Shown here in pieces: positions 26,336-34,634 of a stretch of 64,000 bases of DNA. The DNA comes from UBA1715 sp964346725 (GTDB lineage: Bacteria; Bacteroidota; Bacteroidia; Bacteroidales; UBA1715): positions 54,311 through 118,310 of the forward strand of contig CAYFVM010000004.1 in NCBI GenBank assembly GCA_964346725.1, given 5' to 3'. Numbering within the stretch: the stretch's first letter is position 1; every line of letters starts with the position of its first letter. The position numbers and the translations under genes were made by a program. The notes below the pieces were generated by a model that was not told where the DNA came from, searched no databases, and saw only the letters and a list, made by a program, of their open reading frames with translations.

Positions 26336-28148
26336 AGTCGTAAAAAACCAGCCGGGAATTGCGTCCGAATCGCTGCGAATTGTGACCACCCTTACTCGTA
26401 ATGATATCGACAATTTGCCGGTGCGCAGCATTAACGAACTTTTGGACTACGTGCCGGGAATTGACGTCCGTTCGCGTGGCACAAACGGCGTACAAGCCGA
26501 CATAAGCATGCGTGGCGGCACATTCGACCAAGTTCTAATTCTTCTCAACGGCATAAACATTACCGACCCGCAAACAGGCCATCAAAATCTGGATTTGCCG
26601 GTGGATATTTCGGTGATTGACCGCATAGAAGTCTTGCAAGGCACCGCGCTCAATGTGTTTGGGCTCTCGGCATTTTCGGGTGCTATTAATATCATCACCG
26701 GCGAATCGGCAGAAAACGCAATAAACGTGGAACTTGTAGCTGGCGAAAACGGGCTTTTTGCTCCGCACGCCACAATGGTTGAACATCGGGAAAAACTCAC
26801 CGTGGTAGGGAATATTTCGCACAACGAATCTGTCGGATACATTGACAACACCGATTTCAATTACACGAACGGGTTTTTGCAAACAAAATATGCCGACACG
26901 ACTCTTGGAAATTTTAATTTTCAGTTGGGTTTACAAACAAAAGAATTTGGTGCAAATGCCTTTTACTCAACAAAATACCCGCATCAGTTTGAAAAAGACA
27001 ACACGCTGCTTTCCTCTTTGCAATGGAATAAGCTATTTGGCAAATTTTTGGTAGAAGAAGCTACTGCCATGCGCCTCCACTACGATGAATTTCATCTTTT
27101 TCGCGACATGGAAAATGCACCAAGCTGGTACACCGGGCACAACCACCATATTACAAAGGTGTTTGTGGAATCGTTAAAAGCAACGTATTTTTCTTCTCTT
27201 GGGAAAACTACTGTCGGCATAGAATTTCGCAACGAAAACATTCTGAGCAACGTGTTAGGCGAAAAACTCAGCACAGCCGTTGACGTTCCGTTTGTGGCGG
27301 CCGACAGCGTGAAATTTCTCTATGGCAAAAACCGAATGAACTGCAACTACTTTGGTGAGCAGACATTTGTTCTCGGCAAAGTAACCGCATCTGTGGGAGT
27401 TTCGGGGAATCATAATTCAATGTTCGGCTCACACGTTTGCTGGAGTGCCAATATTGGATATGCGCTCACTGCCCGGAATCGATTATATGCCAACATAAAC
27501 AAATCGATGCGAATGCCTACGTTCACCGATATGTATTACAAAAGTGCCACACAGTTGGCCAATCCAAATTTAAAGCCAGAAGAAAGCATTACGTTTGAAG
27601 TTGGCAACAAAGCGCAATACACGGCGTTTGCCTACCGCATTTCATCGTATTACCGCATTGGGCAAGACATTATAGACTGGGCAAAAAAAGAAAACGACGA
27701 TGTGTGGATGAGCATGAACATTCCAAATGTGAACGCATTTGGAGTTGAAGCCTCTGCACAATACAATTTTCAACGGATTTTGAATCACATAGAGCTATCG
27801 TATGCGTTCTGCCAATTGAATAAAAAATCGGGCGAACACATAAGCAAATATGCGCTTGACTATCTTCGCCATTCGCTGTCAGTTTCTATTGAACACAGTA
27901 TTTACAAACATCTTGGGGCAAATTGGCAACTAACGACACAAAATCGTTCGGGAAGTTATTTCAACTCAACAAATGAAGTTACCAAATATGCACCCTTTAG
28001 CATTCTTGACGGACAACTTTTTTGGAAAGCGGGAAATGCGAAAATGTATCTTAAAATAGCAAACATTTTCAATACAACGTACTTTGACTATGGAGGAATT
28101 GAACAACCCGGCAGATGGGTAAAAATGGGAATTGCAGTTCGCCTATAA
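26229..28148 (+). CDS. TonB-dependent outer-membrane receptor, BtuB/vitamin-type; N-terminus disrupted
   Basis: About 640 residues as given, from a TTG start. A plug domain (about residues 45-155) shows INELLDYVPGIDVRSRG, ISMRGGTFDQVLILLNGI and IDRIEVLQGT, followed by a 22-strand-type barrel ending in an aromatic/hydrophobic strand (WVKMGIAVRL). Length and plug resemble BtuB-like cobalamin or small-siderophore receptors rather than long SusC proteins. There is no SusD-like gene. The N-terminus is unusual: this frame gives only a weak signal (GFCASMCTFSVFAQ), while a better extended leader lies in another frame starting at 26129. No cobalamin riboswitch is visible. The gene ends 4 bases before tRNA-Ser on the opposite strand. 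Confidence 0.82.
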   Translation: MADSPPTRPTGFCASMCTFSVFAQDDSMYVNLRKIEVVKNQPGIASESLRIVTTLTRNDIDNLPVRSINELLDYVPGIDVRSRGTNGVQADISMRGGTFDQVLILLNGINITDPQTGHQNLDLPVDISVIDRIEVLQGTALNVFGLSAFSGAINIITGESAENAINVELVAGENGLFAPHATMVEHREKLTVVGNISHNESVGYIDNTDFNYTNGFLQTKYADTTLGNFNFQLGLQTKEFGANAFYSTKYPHQFEKDNTLLSSLQWNKLFGKFLVEEATAMRLHYDEFHLFRDMENAPSWYTGHNHHITKVFVESLKATYFSSLGKTTVGIEFRNENILSNVLGEKLSTAVDVPFVAADSVKFLYGKNRMNCNYFGEQTFVLGKVTASVGVSGNHNSMFGSHVCWSANIGYALTARNRLYANINKSMRMPTFTDMYYKSATQLANPNLKPEESITFEVGNKAQYTAFAYRISSYYRIGQDIIDWAKKENDDVWMSMNIPNVNAFGVEASAQYNFQRILNHIELSYAFCQLNKKSGEHISKYALDYLRHSLSVSIEHSIYKHLGANWQLTTQNRSGSYFNSTNEVTKYAPFSILDGQLFWKAGNAKMYLKIANIFNTTYFDYGGIEQPGRWVKMGIAVRL

Positions 28149-28152
28149 AAAG

Positions 28153-28239
28153 CGGAAAGATAGGGATTCGAACCCTAGAAACAGTTACCCGTTTACCGCA
28201 TTTCGAGTGCGGCCCGATCGACCACTCCGGCATCTTTCC
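28153..28239 (-). tRNA. tRNA-Ser (anticodon CGA)
   Basis: Full class II cloverleaf on the minus strand, 87 bases: acceptor GGAAAGA/TCTTTCC with discriminator G, D stem CCG/CGG, anticodon stem CCGCA/TGCGG with loop CTCGAAA (anticodon CGA at 28203-28205), a long variable arm (AAAC/GTTT) typical of tRNA-Ser, and T arm TAGGG-TTCGAAT-CCCTA. CCA is not encoded. It reads UCG codons. Confidence 0.97.
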
Positions 28240-28244
28240 GAGAG

Positions 28245-28274
28245 CAAAATTACTTTATTTCTGACTTTTCACAA
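28245..28274 (-). promoter_or_regulatory. tRNA-Ser promoter
   Basis: On the minus strand TTG (28272-28274) and TAATTTTG (28245-28252) are 19 bases apart, the ideal spacing. The predicted start is within a base or two of the tRNA 5' end, so the precursor would have almost no leader. Confidence 0.75.
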
Positions 28275-28319
28275 TTTTGCACCTCTTATTTTTTCTGGAA
28301 AATATCTCTTTAGACACAA

Positions 28320-28327
28320 TAATTTTG
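28320..28327 (+). promoter_or_regulatory. -7 element of the GH25 gene
   Basis: TAATTTTG fits TAnnTTTG and lies 40 bases before the ATG at 28368. No TTG is seen at the expected distance. Confidence 0.45.
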
Positions 28328-28367
28328 TATAGAGTTTTTCGTTACATTGCATACGAGAACTTTTATT

Positions 28368-29183
28368 ATGCGCCTACAAAAAAAACGTACGACTCTTGCT
28401 GTGATTTCAACTATTGTTCTTTTGATTATCACAACTCTCGCCATATACAATTCTCAAAGCCCGTTTAAAATACTGAGAAACACGCATGACATTACCAAAA
28501 ACCTCCCAAAGTCCGATACGATTTACGGAATAGATATTTCTCATTATCAAGGAAATATAGATTGGCAAAAACTAACTACCGAAAAGGATATTGCCTTTGT
28601 GTATATTAGAGCAAGCATGGGTGCTGAGAATAAAGACGAGAAAACTTCGGAATATGCCTTAGGTGCTTCTACGAACGGACTTCTTGTGGGGTTGTACCAC
28701 TTCTTTTATCTACAAACCGATGTGACACAACAATTCGAAAATTTTGATTCTGTCTACTCCTCAATTCAATCTGATCTCATCCCCGTGCTTGATATTGAAG
28801 CAGAAAAAGGTCGAAGAAGAAGACCTAAAACTCCTCCTCCCGGTTTATGCGATTCCATTCAAAAATTTATAGACTTGTATCACGCAAAATATCCCAACGA
28901 AACACCAGCTATATATTCAAGCCAGACATTCTTCAATCATTATCTGTCGCACCAATTTCAACAATCATTAAAATGGATAGCGAACTACTCTCAATACCCT
29001 ACAACACGCGATAGTTTAGTGTTTCACATATGGCAATATACCGACAAAGCAAGGGTTAAAGGCATTAAAGGTTGCGTAGATATGAACGTGATAGTACGCG
29101 AAGACGCATTGCCATTACTCCGAAAAAAGAAAGATTTCAATATTTTGATGCCGGTAGAATTTTCTACAACGCCATCAAAATAA
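28368..29183 (+). CDS. GH25 lysozyme-like muramidase, membrane anchored
   Basis: 271 residues. The ATG at 28368 is preferred to a TTG 21 bases earlier. An N-terminal basic segment and one helix (about residues 8-28) anchor the protein to the inner membrane. The GH25 barrel follows: YGIDISHYQGNIDW (about 55), FVYIRAS (about 80), VLDIEAE (about 140; the Asp and Glu of the DxE active site) and the late WQYTD strand (about 232). It probably cleaves peptidoglycan between MurNAc and GlcNAc. Its 3' end overlaps that of the convergent transporter by 20 bases. Confidence 0.9.
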   Translation: MRLQKKRTTLAVISTIVLLIITTLAIYNSQSPFKILRNTHDITKNLPKSDTIYGIDISHYQGNIDWQKLTTEKDIAFVYIRASMGAENKDEKTSEYALGASTNGLLVGLYHFFYLQTDVTQQFENFDSVYSSIQSDLIPVLDIEAEKGRRRRPKTPPPGLCDSIQKFIDLYHAKYPNETPAIYSSQTFFNHYLSHQFQQSLKWIANYSQYPTTRDSLVFHIWQYTDKARVKGIKGCVDMNVIVREDALPLLRKKKDFNILMPVEFSTTPSK

Positions 29184-30822
29184 GGAATTGTGCAGCCATA
29201 ATTCTGAGCAACATTGCCAACGGATATACGGTTGCGTATGCCAATGGTATTTTTCCGCTTTCTTCCACACTGGTTGCAAAAGCAAGAGCAGCAGGGTTGG
29301 TACAACTTCCCGAAATAAGACCCATCAATTGTGGGATATCAAATTTTAAAAAGAAGCGACCTATCAGAACAACAATAAGAATTGGCACAACCGTAATAAT
29401 AGTTCCATACAAGAACCACAATGCACCATTTTCTAGAAGAGTTTCCCAGAATATTTTACCCGAACCTAAACCAACAGCGGCAAGGAACATTGTAATACCC
29501 AATTCTTGCAACATTCGCAAGGCACTGCTTGTAGCATAGGTAACCATTTTTAATTGAGGGCCAAATCTATTGATGAGAATAGCAACAATAAGTGGACCTC
29601 CGGCCAATCCGAGTTTTACCGGTTGAGGAATTCCGGGAATTGCAAAAGGAATTGAACCTAATATAACACCCAATGCAATTCCAAGGAAAATAGGAATAAG
29701 ATATGGATCGTTTAATTTCTTTTGAGAATTACCCAAGAATACACCAAGTTTTTGAACAGACGAAGAATCTCCTACCGCAACAAGCGTATCGCCCATTTGC
29801 AATTTCAACTCTTGCGTAGGCACCAAACTTACACCCGCACGAATTACTCGCGACACGTTGACACCAAATGCCGAACGACAATCGATTGACGAAATTGATT
29901 TACCACTAATATGTGAGTTAGAAATAAGAAGATTTTTGGAAACTAAATGAGAATCAAGTTTATCCCATGACGACATATCCATATCAAGGAGCTCGCCAAC
30001 AAACGAAGAAACTTTTTCAGCATCTTGTTTTGCCGTTACCACATACATTCTGTCTCCTTCATTCAACACAGAATCGTTATTTGGAACTTCTATGGTTTTA
30101 TTCGCTGCGTGATAAAAACGCGTAACCACAAAATTAACTTTGAGCATCGCCTTTACATCTGCCAACTTTTTGCCAAAGCATTCACTGTTGTGAATTTCTA
30201 TGGTAAAAATATCTAACGAATTCTCCTCTTGTTCTTCACTGGCAGCTACTTCAGGATCTTTGAAAAATTTGCGAATACCAATGAAAACCAATATCACCCC
30301 AATAACACCCATTGGGTACGTGATTGCGTATCCCGCACCAAGAAATGAAGGATTGTTTCCTGTAATTTCGGCATAGGTTTGTTGTGCCGCACCAAGTCCC
30401 GGCGTGTTTGTTACCGCACCCGACATAAGACCGACAGCGGTTGGTAAATCTGTGTGAGTGAAAAAATAAATGCCCAATGCCGCCAATACGTTACCACTAA
30501 CCAAAACCAAGGTCATGATATTCATTTTGAGACCGCCGTTTCGCAATGAAGAGAAAAAGCTTGCTCCAACTTGACTACCAATTGCATACACGAACAAAAT
30601 CAAGCCAAATTCTTTTATAAAATGGAGCACCTCAGCATTGATATTAAAACAATCAAAGTATCCGATACCAAGACCTGCAAACAAAATCCAAGTTACACCG
30701 AGTGAAATTCCTCGAATTTTAATTTTAGCCAACCAGAAACCAATTACGATTGTGACACCAAGCAATACAACCGCTTGAGCTACTCCTTCTTGAGCAAAAA
30801 AATCTTTAAACCAAACTAACAT
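29164..30822 (-). CDS. AspT/YidE-family membrane transporter with two TrkA-C (RCK_C) domains
   Basis: 552-residue transporter of the aspartate-alanine exchanger superfamily. Two membrane halves, each with a duplicated signature (GAVTNTPGLGAA about residue 145; GSCTNPAALAFA about 510), flank a cytoplasmic section (about 205-375) with two RCK_C modules, the second marked by MGDTLVAVGD. The family includes AspT and E. coli YidE and YbjL; many members have no known substrate, so none is assigned. The gene is divergent from a LysR regulator with interlocking promoters, so that regulator may control it. Confidence 0.9.
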   Translation of the reverse strand: MLVWFKDFFAQEGVAQAVVLLGVTIVIGFWLAKIKIRGISLGVTWILFAGLGIGYFDCFNINAEVLHFIKEFGLILFVYAIGSQVGASFFSSLRNGGLKMNIMTLVLVSGNVLAALGIYFFTHTDLPTAVGLMSGAVTNTPGLGAAQQTYAEITGNNPSFLGAGYAITYPMGVIGVILVFIGIRKFFKDPEVAASEEQEENSLDIFTIEIHNSECFGKKLADVKAMLKVNFVVTRFYHAANKTIEVPNNDSVLNEGDRMYVVTAKQDAEKVSSFVGELLDMDMSSWDKLDSHLVSKNLLISNSHISGKSISSIDCRSAFGVNVSRVIRAGVSLVPTQELKLQMGDTLVAVGDSSSVQKLGVFLGNSQKKLNDPYLIPIFLGIALGVILGSIPFAIPGIPQPVKLGLAGGPLIVAILINRFGPQLKMVTYATSSALRMLQELGITMFLAAVGLGSGKIFWETLLENGALWFLYGTIITVVPILIVVLIGRFFLKFDIPQLMGLISGSCTNPAALAFATSVEESGKIPLAYATVYPLAMLLRIMAAQFLILMAL

Positions 30823-30897
30823 AGTACGAATTCCAAAATTTCATTTTTTAGCCAATCTTATTAGATTTATCTGAAAGAGTGACCTATTTTTCGGAGA

Positions 30898-30905
30898 CAA
30901 AGGTA
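30898..30905 (-). promoter_or_regulatory. -7 element of the AspT-type transporter gene
   Basis: TACCTTTG on the minus strand gives a leader of about 70 bases before the ATG at 30822. It stands 20 bases from the LysR -7 element on the other strand, so the two polymerases and any regulator share the same DNA. Confidence 0.55.
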
Positions 30906-30925
30906 TACCTCATATTTAGTTTCTC

Positions 30926-30933
30926 TATATTTG
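30926..30933 (+). promoter_or_regulatory. -7 element of the LysR-family gene
   Basis: TATATTTG on the plus strand, 18 bases before the ATG at 30951 and 48 before the ATG at 30981. Confidence 0.55.
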
Positions 30934-30980
30934 TACAATTAATTTATTCTATGAAATCAATCGATAAAACCGATTTTATT

Positions 30981-31871
30981 ATGGAACTACGTCAACTCCG
31001 ATATTTTCTTAAAGCAGCGGAAACACAAAATTTTACGGAAGCTGCAAAAAAATCATTTATCACACAAAGCACACTCTCTCAACAAATTAAGCAATTAGAA
31101 AATGAGCTTAACGTGTTGCTTTTTGATCGCATAGGCAAGCGATTATTCCTCACCGAAGCAGGAAAGGAATTTGTTCCTTTTGCACGGCAAACAGTGCATG
31201 ATGCAGCTTTAGGAAAACAACGAATTCTTGACTTACAAAATATTCACACCGGCACTTTGTGCGTTGGCATTACGCATAGTTTGAGTTTTGGACTTTCATC
31301 TACCGTTTTGCATTTCATGCAAGAATATCCAAACATCCATCTGGAAATCATTTCCTCAACCATAACAGACTTGCTACAAATGCTCAAACACCGCGACATT
31401 GACTTTGTGCTGTCATTTAACTTCCAAGATGATGCTGAAATTGATGTAACAGACTTGTTTGAAGTGCCGCTTTGTGCCATAATGAACAAAAAACATCCGT
31501 TCGCACACAAAAAGAAAATTTCGTTGCTCGATCTAAACACCCATTCCCTTGTATTGCCATCAAAAGGATTAAATGCACGCGCTAGTCTTGATATACTTCT
31601 GGAAGAAAACCATTACACCATAGATCCACATCTTGAAATGAACGACGCTAATATATTATTGCAATTGGTAGAGTCTTCTCTATACGTCACCGTACTCTCT
31701 AAGGCAGCGATTATAGGACGAGAAAATATCGTAGCTATTCCTTTTGCTGAACAAAAACACCCGATGGTAGCATCACTCTTAACATTAAAAGGAGCATATC
31801 AGAAAACGTCAGCGAAAGCTTTTATGAAATTTTTCAATGACAAAACTGCACTCCCAAACAAGAGTTTATAG
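30981..31871 (+). CDS. LysR-family transcriptional regulator
   Basis: 296 residues from MELRQLRYFLKAAE, the standard LysR N-terminus; an in-frame ATG at 30951 would add ten residues. The winged helix (about 1-60) reads NFTEAAKKSFITQSTLSQQIKQLE, followed by the linker helix and two effector-binding lobes (about 90-290). The chain looks closest to the CynR/CysL/OxyR-like group, but I do not see the paired redox cysteines of OxyR. Divergent from the AspT-type transporter and upstream of leuB (68 bases); it may regulate either. Confidence 0.9.
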   Translation: MELRQLRYFLKAAETQNFTEAAKKSFITQSTLSQQIKQLENELNVLLFDRIGKRLFLTEAGKEFVPFARQTVHDAALGKQRILDLQNIHTGTLCVGITHSLSFGLSSTVLHFMQEYPNIHLEIISSTITDLLQMLKHRDIDFVLSFNFQDDAEIDVTDLFEVPLCAIMNKKHPFAHKKKISLLDLNTHSLVLPSKGLNARASLDILLEENHYTIDPHLEMNDANILLQLVESSLYVTVLSKAAIIGRENIVAIPFAEQKHPMVASLLTLKGAYQKTSAKAFMKFFNDKTALPNKSL

Positions 31872-31902
31872 TCTCATTGAAACTACAATTGTTAAAAAAT
31901 TC

Positions 31903-31910
31903 TATCTTTG
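31903..31910 (+). promoter_or_regulatory. leuB promoter -7 element
   Basis: TATCTTTG, 29 bases before the ATG at 31940. A TTG 23 bases upstream (31877-31879) is slightly far. It rules out the longer in-frame start at 31877, which lies upstream of the promoter. Confidence 0.65.
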
Positions 31911-31939
31911 TCAAAATTATAATTAAAGATTACACTATA

Positions 31940-33001
31940 ATGAAAGCAAAAATAGCAGTTCTTCCGGGTGATGGCATTGGACCAGAAATTATGGAACAAG
32001 GCGTAGCTGTAATGAAAGCAGTATGCAACAAATTTGGACACGATTTTTCATACACCTATGCAATATGCGGTGCCGATGCTATAGATAAAGTAGGTGATCC
32101 ATTCCCAGAAGAAACATTCAAAATATGTATGGACGCTGATGCCGTACTCTTTGCTTCGGTTGGCGACCCTAAATTTGATAACAATCCCGCAGCAAAAGTT
32201 CGCCCAGAACAAGGCTTACTTGCTATGCGCAAAAAACTTGGATTGTTTGCAAATATTCGTCCTGTACAAACATTCGATTGCTTAGTTCACAAATCTCCTC
32301 TTAAAGAAGAATTGGTAAAAGATGCTGATTTTATTTGCATTCGCGAACTTACCGGCGGTATGTATTTTGGTGAAAAGAAAGAAGGCGATGATTTTGCCTA
32401 CGATACTAACTACTATACTCGTAACGAAGTAGAACGCATCTTGAAAGTTGCATACGAATATGCTCGCAAACGTAACAACCACCTTACCGTAGTTGACAAG
32501 GCTAACGTTTTGGCATCGAGCCGTTTGTGGAGAAAAGTTGCACAAGAAATGGCTCCTCAATATCCTGATGTTACAACAGATTATATGTATGTAGACAATG
32601 CTGCTATGCGTATGATTCAAGAACCACGTTTCTTCGACGTAATGGTTACTGAAAACACGTTTGGTGACATTCTTACAGACGAAGGTTCATGTATTACAGG
32701 TTCTATGGGATTGTTACCTTCGGCTTCCACCGGCGAACACACTCCAGTATTTGAACCTATTCACGGTAGTTGGCCACAAGCAAAAGGATTGAACATTGCA
32801 AACCCATTGGCACAAATTCTTTCTACTGCCATGTTGTTTGAATATTTCGATCTTAAGGCTGAAGGTGAACTTATCCGTAAAGCTGTTAATGCCTCTCTTG
32901 ACGCAAAGGTACGTACCCCTGAAATTCAAGTTGAAGGTGGTGCTAAATACGGGACAAAAGAAGTTGGTGCTTGGATTGTTGACTTTATTGAAAAAGCATA
33001 A
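31940..33001 (+). CDS. leuB: 3-isopropylmalate dehydrogenase
   Basis: NAD-dependent decarboxylating dehydrogenase that turns 3-isopropylmalate into 2-oxoisocaproate, the third leucine step. 353 residues from KAKIAVLPGDGIGPEI. The substrate arginines and loop are visible (RPEQGLLAMRKKLGLFANIRP, about 85-105; RELTGGMYFG, about 137), as are the metal Asp region (MVTENTFGDILTDEGS, about 240) and the NAD-binding segment (EPIHGSWPQAKG, about 275). The promoter supports this start. It is separated from leuACD by about 29 kb, unlike many genomes where all four are together. Confidence 0.97.
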   Translation: MKAKIAVLPGDGIGPEIMEQGVAVMKAVCNKFGHDFSYTYAICGADAIDKVGDPFPEETFKICMDADAVLFASVGDPKFDNNPAAKVRPEQGLLAMRKKLGLFANIRPVQTFDCLVHKSPLKEELVKDADFICIRELTGGMYFGEKKEGDDFAYDTNYYTRNEVERILKVAYEYARKRNNHLTVVDKANVLASSRLWRKVAQEMAPQYPDVTTDYMYVDNAAMRMIQEPRFFDVMVTENTFGDILTDEGSCITGSMGLLPSASTGEHTPVFEPIHGSWPQAKGLNIANPLAQILSTAMLFEYFDLKAEGELIRKAVNASLDAKVRTPEIQVEGGAKYGTKEVGAWIVDFIEKA

Positions 33002-33021
33002 TACTCGTTATAAAACGATAC

Positions 33022-33059
33022 AAAAAAAGCGAAGCTCATGTTTGAACTTCGCTTTTTTA
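33022..33059. terminator. Bidirectional terminator between leuB and pdxY
   Basis: A 12-bp perfect stem (AAAAAAGCGAAG 33023-33034 with CTTCGCTTTTTT 33047-33058) with a 12-base loop, A-rich on one side and T-rich on the other, serves both convergent genes. Confidence 0.9.
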
Positions 33060-33076
33060 TTTCTATTGGGATAGTA

Positions 33077-33916
33077 CTAACGAATACTTTCAATAAGACC
33101 CGGAAGTGCCAACTCAAATTTTACACCATACCAGTGGTTTTTATCATCTATCGTCTTTTGAATAGCATCAACGGTAAAATCAACCGCTATTTTGCTTGCT
33201 TGCTCAATTGATTTTCCCAAAATCATAGCACCGGCAAAACTACTTGCAAACACGTCGCCTGTTCCATGAAACATTCCATTAATTAAATCACGGAAATAAT
33301 AGGTGATTTTACCAGTTTCTCCATTGATAGCAGCAACGCCCAACTTGCCCGGTTCGAGACTTACTCCGGTTAATAATGCGTTTTTACAACCAAGATTCAA
33401 AAGTTTCTTTAAAATACGTTCAATGTATTCTTTTGTATGTCCTGTTTCAATATATTCTTCATCTAGCATAAATGCAGCTTCTGTCAAATTTGGCACAACT
33501 ACATCAGCATTACCGCACATTTTTGCCATTTCTTTTGCAAAACTTGGCTCAAAACCCGGATATAATTTGCCTTTATCGCCCATAACAGGATCCACAATGA
33601 TAACGCCTTCGGGCTTGGTAAGTTCGTCCATTATGTCGGAAATGTATTGTAGCTGCTTTACACTGCCTACATACCCTGTGTATATCGCATCAAACTTGAT
33701 GTTTTCTTTTTTCCAATGTGCCTTAATTGCAGGAATATCTTCCGTTAAATCGTGAAAGGTGTATCCGCTAAAACCTCCAGTATGCGTAGAAAGAATTGCA
33801 GAAGGTAAAATAGCAGTTTCTATTCCCATGGCCGAAATTACCGGTAAGGCAACTGTTAGAGAGCATTGTCCTACACATGATATGTCTTGAATTGTTAAGA
33901 TTTTTTTTTCACTCAT
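33077..33916 (-). CDS. pdxY: Pyridoxal/pyridoxamine kinase
   Basis: Ribokinase-fold kinase that phosphorylates pyridoxal or pyridoxamine in vitamin B6 salvage. 279 residues with the family start (ILTIQDISCVGQCSL), VDPVMGDKGKLYPGF (about 110), VVPNLTEAAFML (about 142) and the catalytic loop HGTGDVFASSFAGA (about 220, with the base Asp). The many PLP enzymes nearby, such as ilvE and nspC, would use its product, though no operon link exists. Hydroxymethylpyrimidine kinase is a less likely alternative. Confidence 0.92.
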   Translation of the reverse strand: MSEKKILTIQDISCVGQCSLTVALPVISAMGIETAILPSAILSTHTGGFSGYTFHDLTEDIPAIKAHWKKENIKFDAIYTGYVGSVKQLQYISDIMDELTKPEGVIIVDPVMGDKGKLYPGFEPSFAKEMAKMCGNADVVVPNLTEAAFMLDEEYIETGHTKEYIERILKKLLNLGCKNALLTGVSLEPGKLGVAAINGETGKITYYFRDLINGMFHGTGDVFASSFAGAMILGKSIEQASKIAVDFTVDAIQKTIDDKNHWYGVKFELALPGLIESIR

Positions 33917-33950
33917 TTACTTGAAATTTTCCGCCAAATTAGTGTTTTTA

Positions 33951-33980
33951 TTGAAAATGTAAAGGAAAAATATATCTTTG
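33951..33980 (+). promoter_or_regulatory. Promoter of the pentapeptide-like secreted protein gene
   Basis: TTG (33951-33953), 19 bases, TATCTTTG (33973-33980): a textbook Bacteroidetes promoter, 20 bases before the ATG at 34001. Confidence 0.85.
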
Positions 33981-34000
33981 TTACGGAAATTGAAGAAACT

Positions 34001-34594
34001 ATGAAACGTTTAATACTCATAATTTTATGTGCACTTTCGGTAGTGCAAGTAGAAGCACAATCACGACCTACAAGTTCACGTTCGTCATCACGACCAACAA
34101 AAACGACACAACCACCACGTAAAACTTATGCGGAACGCGTTGCTGATTCAATTGCAGGGAAATATGGTCCAGACAATGTCTATATAAACAATGTTGTAAC
34201 AGTTGAATCTTCGGTGCAAAATGTAACAGCAACAGATATTACCATAGAAAGAACCGTAATTACTAACGTACTGATTGAGAACGTTATTTGCGAATATCTC
34301 ACACTCACAAATGCTACTATTCAAGAATTAAAAATTCGCAATTGTAAAATTGATGACTTCTTAATAGAAAATTCATCTGTAGGTAGCATGACTGTTGAAG
34401 ATTCAAAAATAGATGCCTTTGAATCTGACGAAAGTACTATTAGACGACAAATTTTTATGGCAAAAGAAGAACAACCTGAAGAGGTTAAATCTGGAAGTAC
34501 CACGTCGAAATCAAAATACGGACAGCGAACACCTAGCAGTACATCATCAAGCCAGACAAAAAGTAGTACTAAAAGAAAAGGTCAACGAAGATAA
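34001..34594 (+). CDS. Secreted protein with degenerate pentapeptide-like repeats
   Basis: 197 residues: a signal peptide (MKRLILIILCALSVVQVEAQ), a Ser/Thr/Pro/Arg-rich linker (about 21-48), a repeat core (about 55-142) and a Ser/Lys-rich basic tail. The core keeps a strict five-residue period with Ile, Val or Leu at the same place (TITNV-, LIENV-, TLTNA-, KIRNC-, KIDDF-, LIENS-like units), about 14 to 16 turns, as in right-handed quadrilateral beta-helices. It lacks the canonical A(D/N)LxX consensus. Function unknown. It is followed 40 bases later by an Omp85-type barrel and may share its transcript. Confidence 0.7.
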   Translation: MKRLILIILCALSVVQVEAQSRPTSSRSSSRPTKTTQPPRKTYAERVADSIAGKYGPDNVYINNVVTVESSVQNVTATDITIERTVITNVLIENVICEYLTLTNATIQELKIRNCKIDDFLIENSSVGSMTVEDSKIDAFESDESTIRRQIFMAKEEQPEEVKSGSTTSKSKYGQRTPSSTSSSQTKSSTKRKGQRR

Positions 34595-34634
34595 TTCGTT
34601 TTGAAAGTATGTATGAATGCAGAAGCAAAGTAGA

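Noticed and set aside
30951..31871. OxyR assignment for the LysR-type gene
   Set aside because: The paired redox cysteines of OxyR are not visible and no oxidative-stress genes are adjacent.
34001..34594. Canonical pentapeptide-repeat (Qnr/MfpA-like) protein
   Set aside because: The A(D/N)LxX consensus is absent and the protein is secreted; only the five-residue period is shared.
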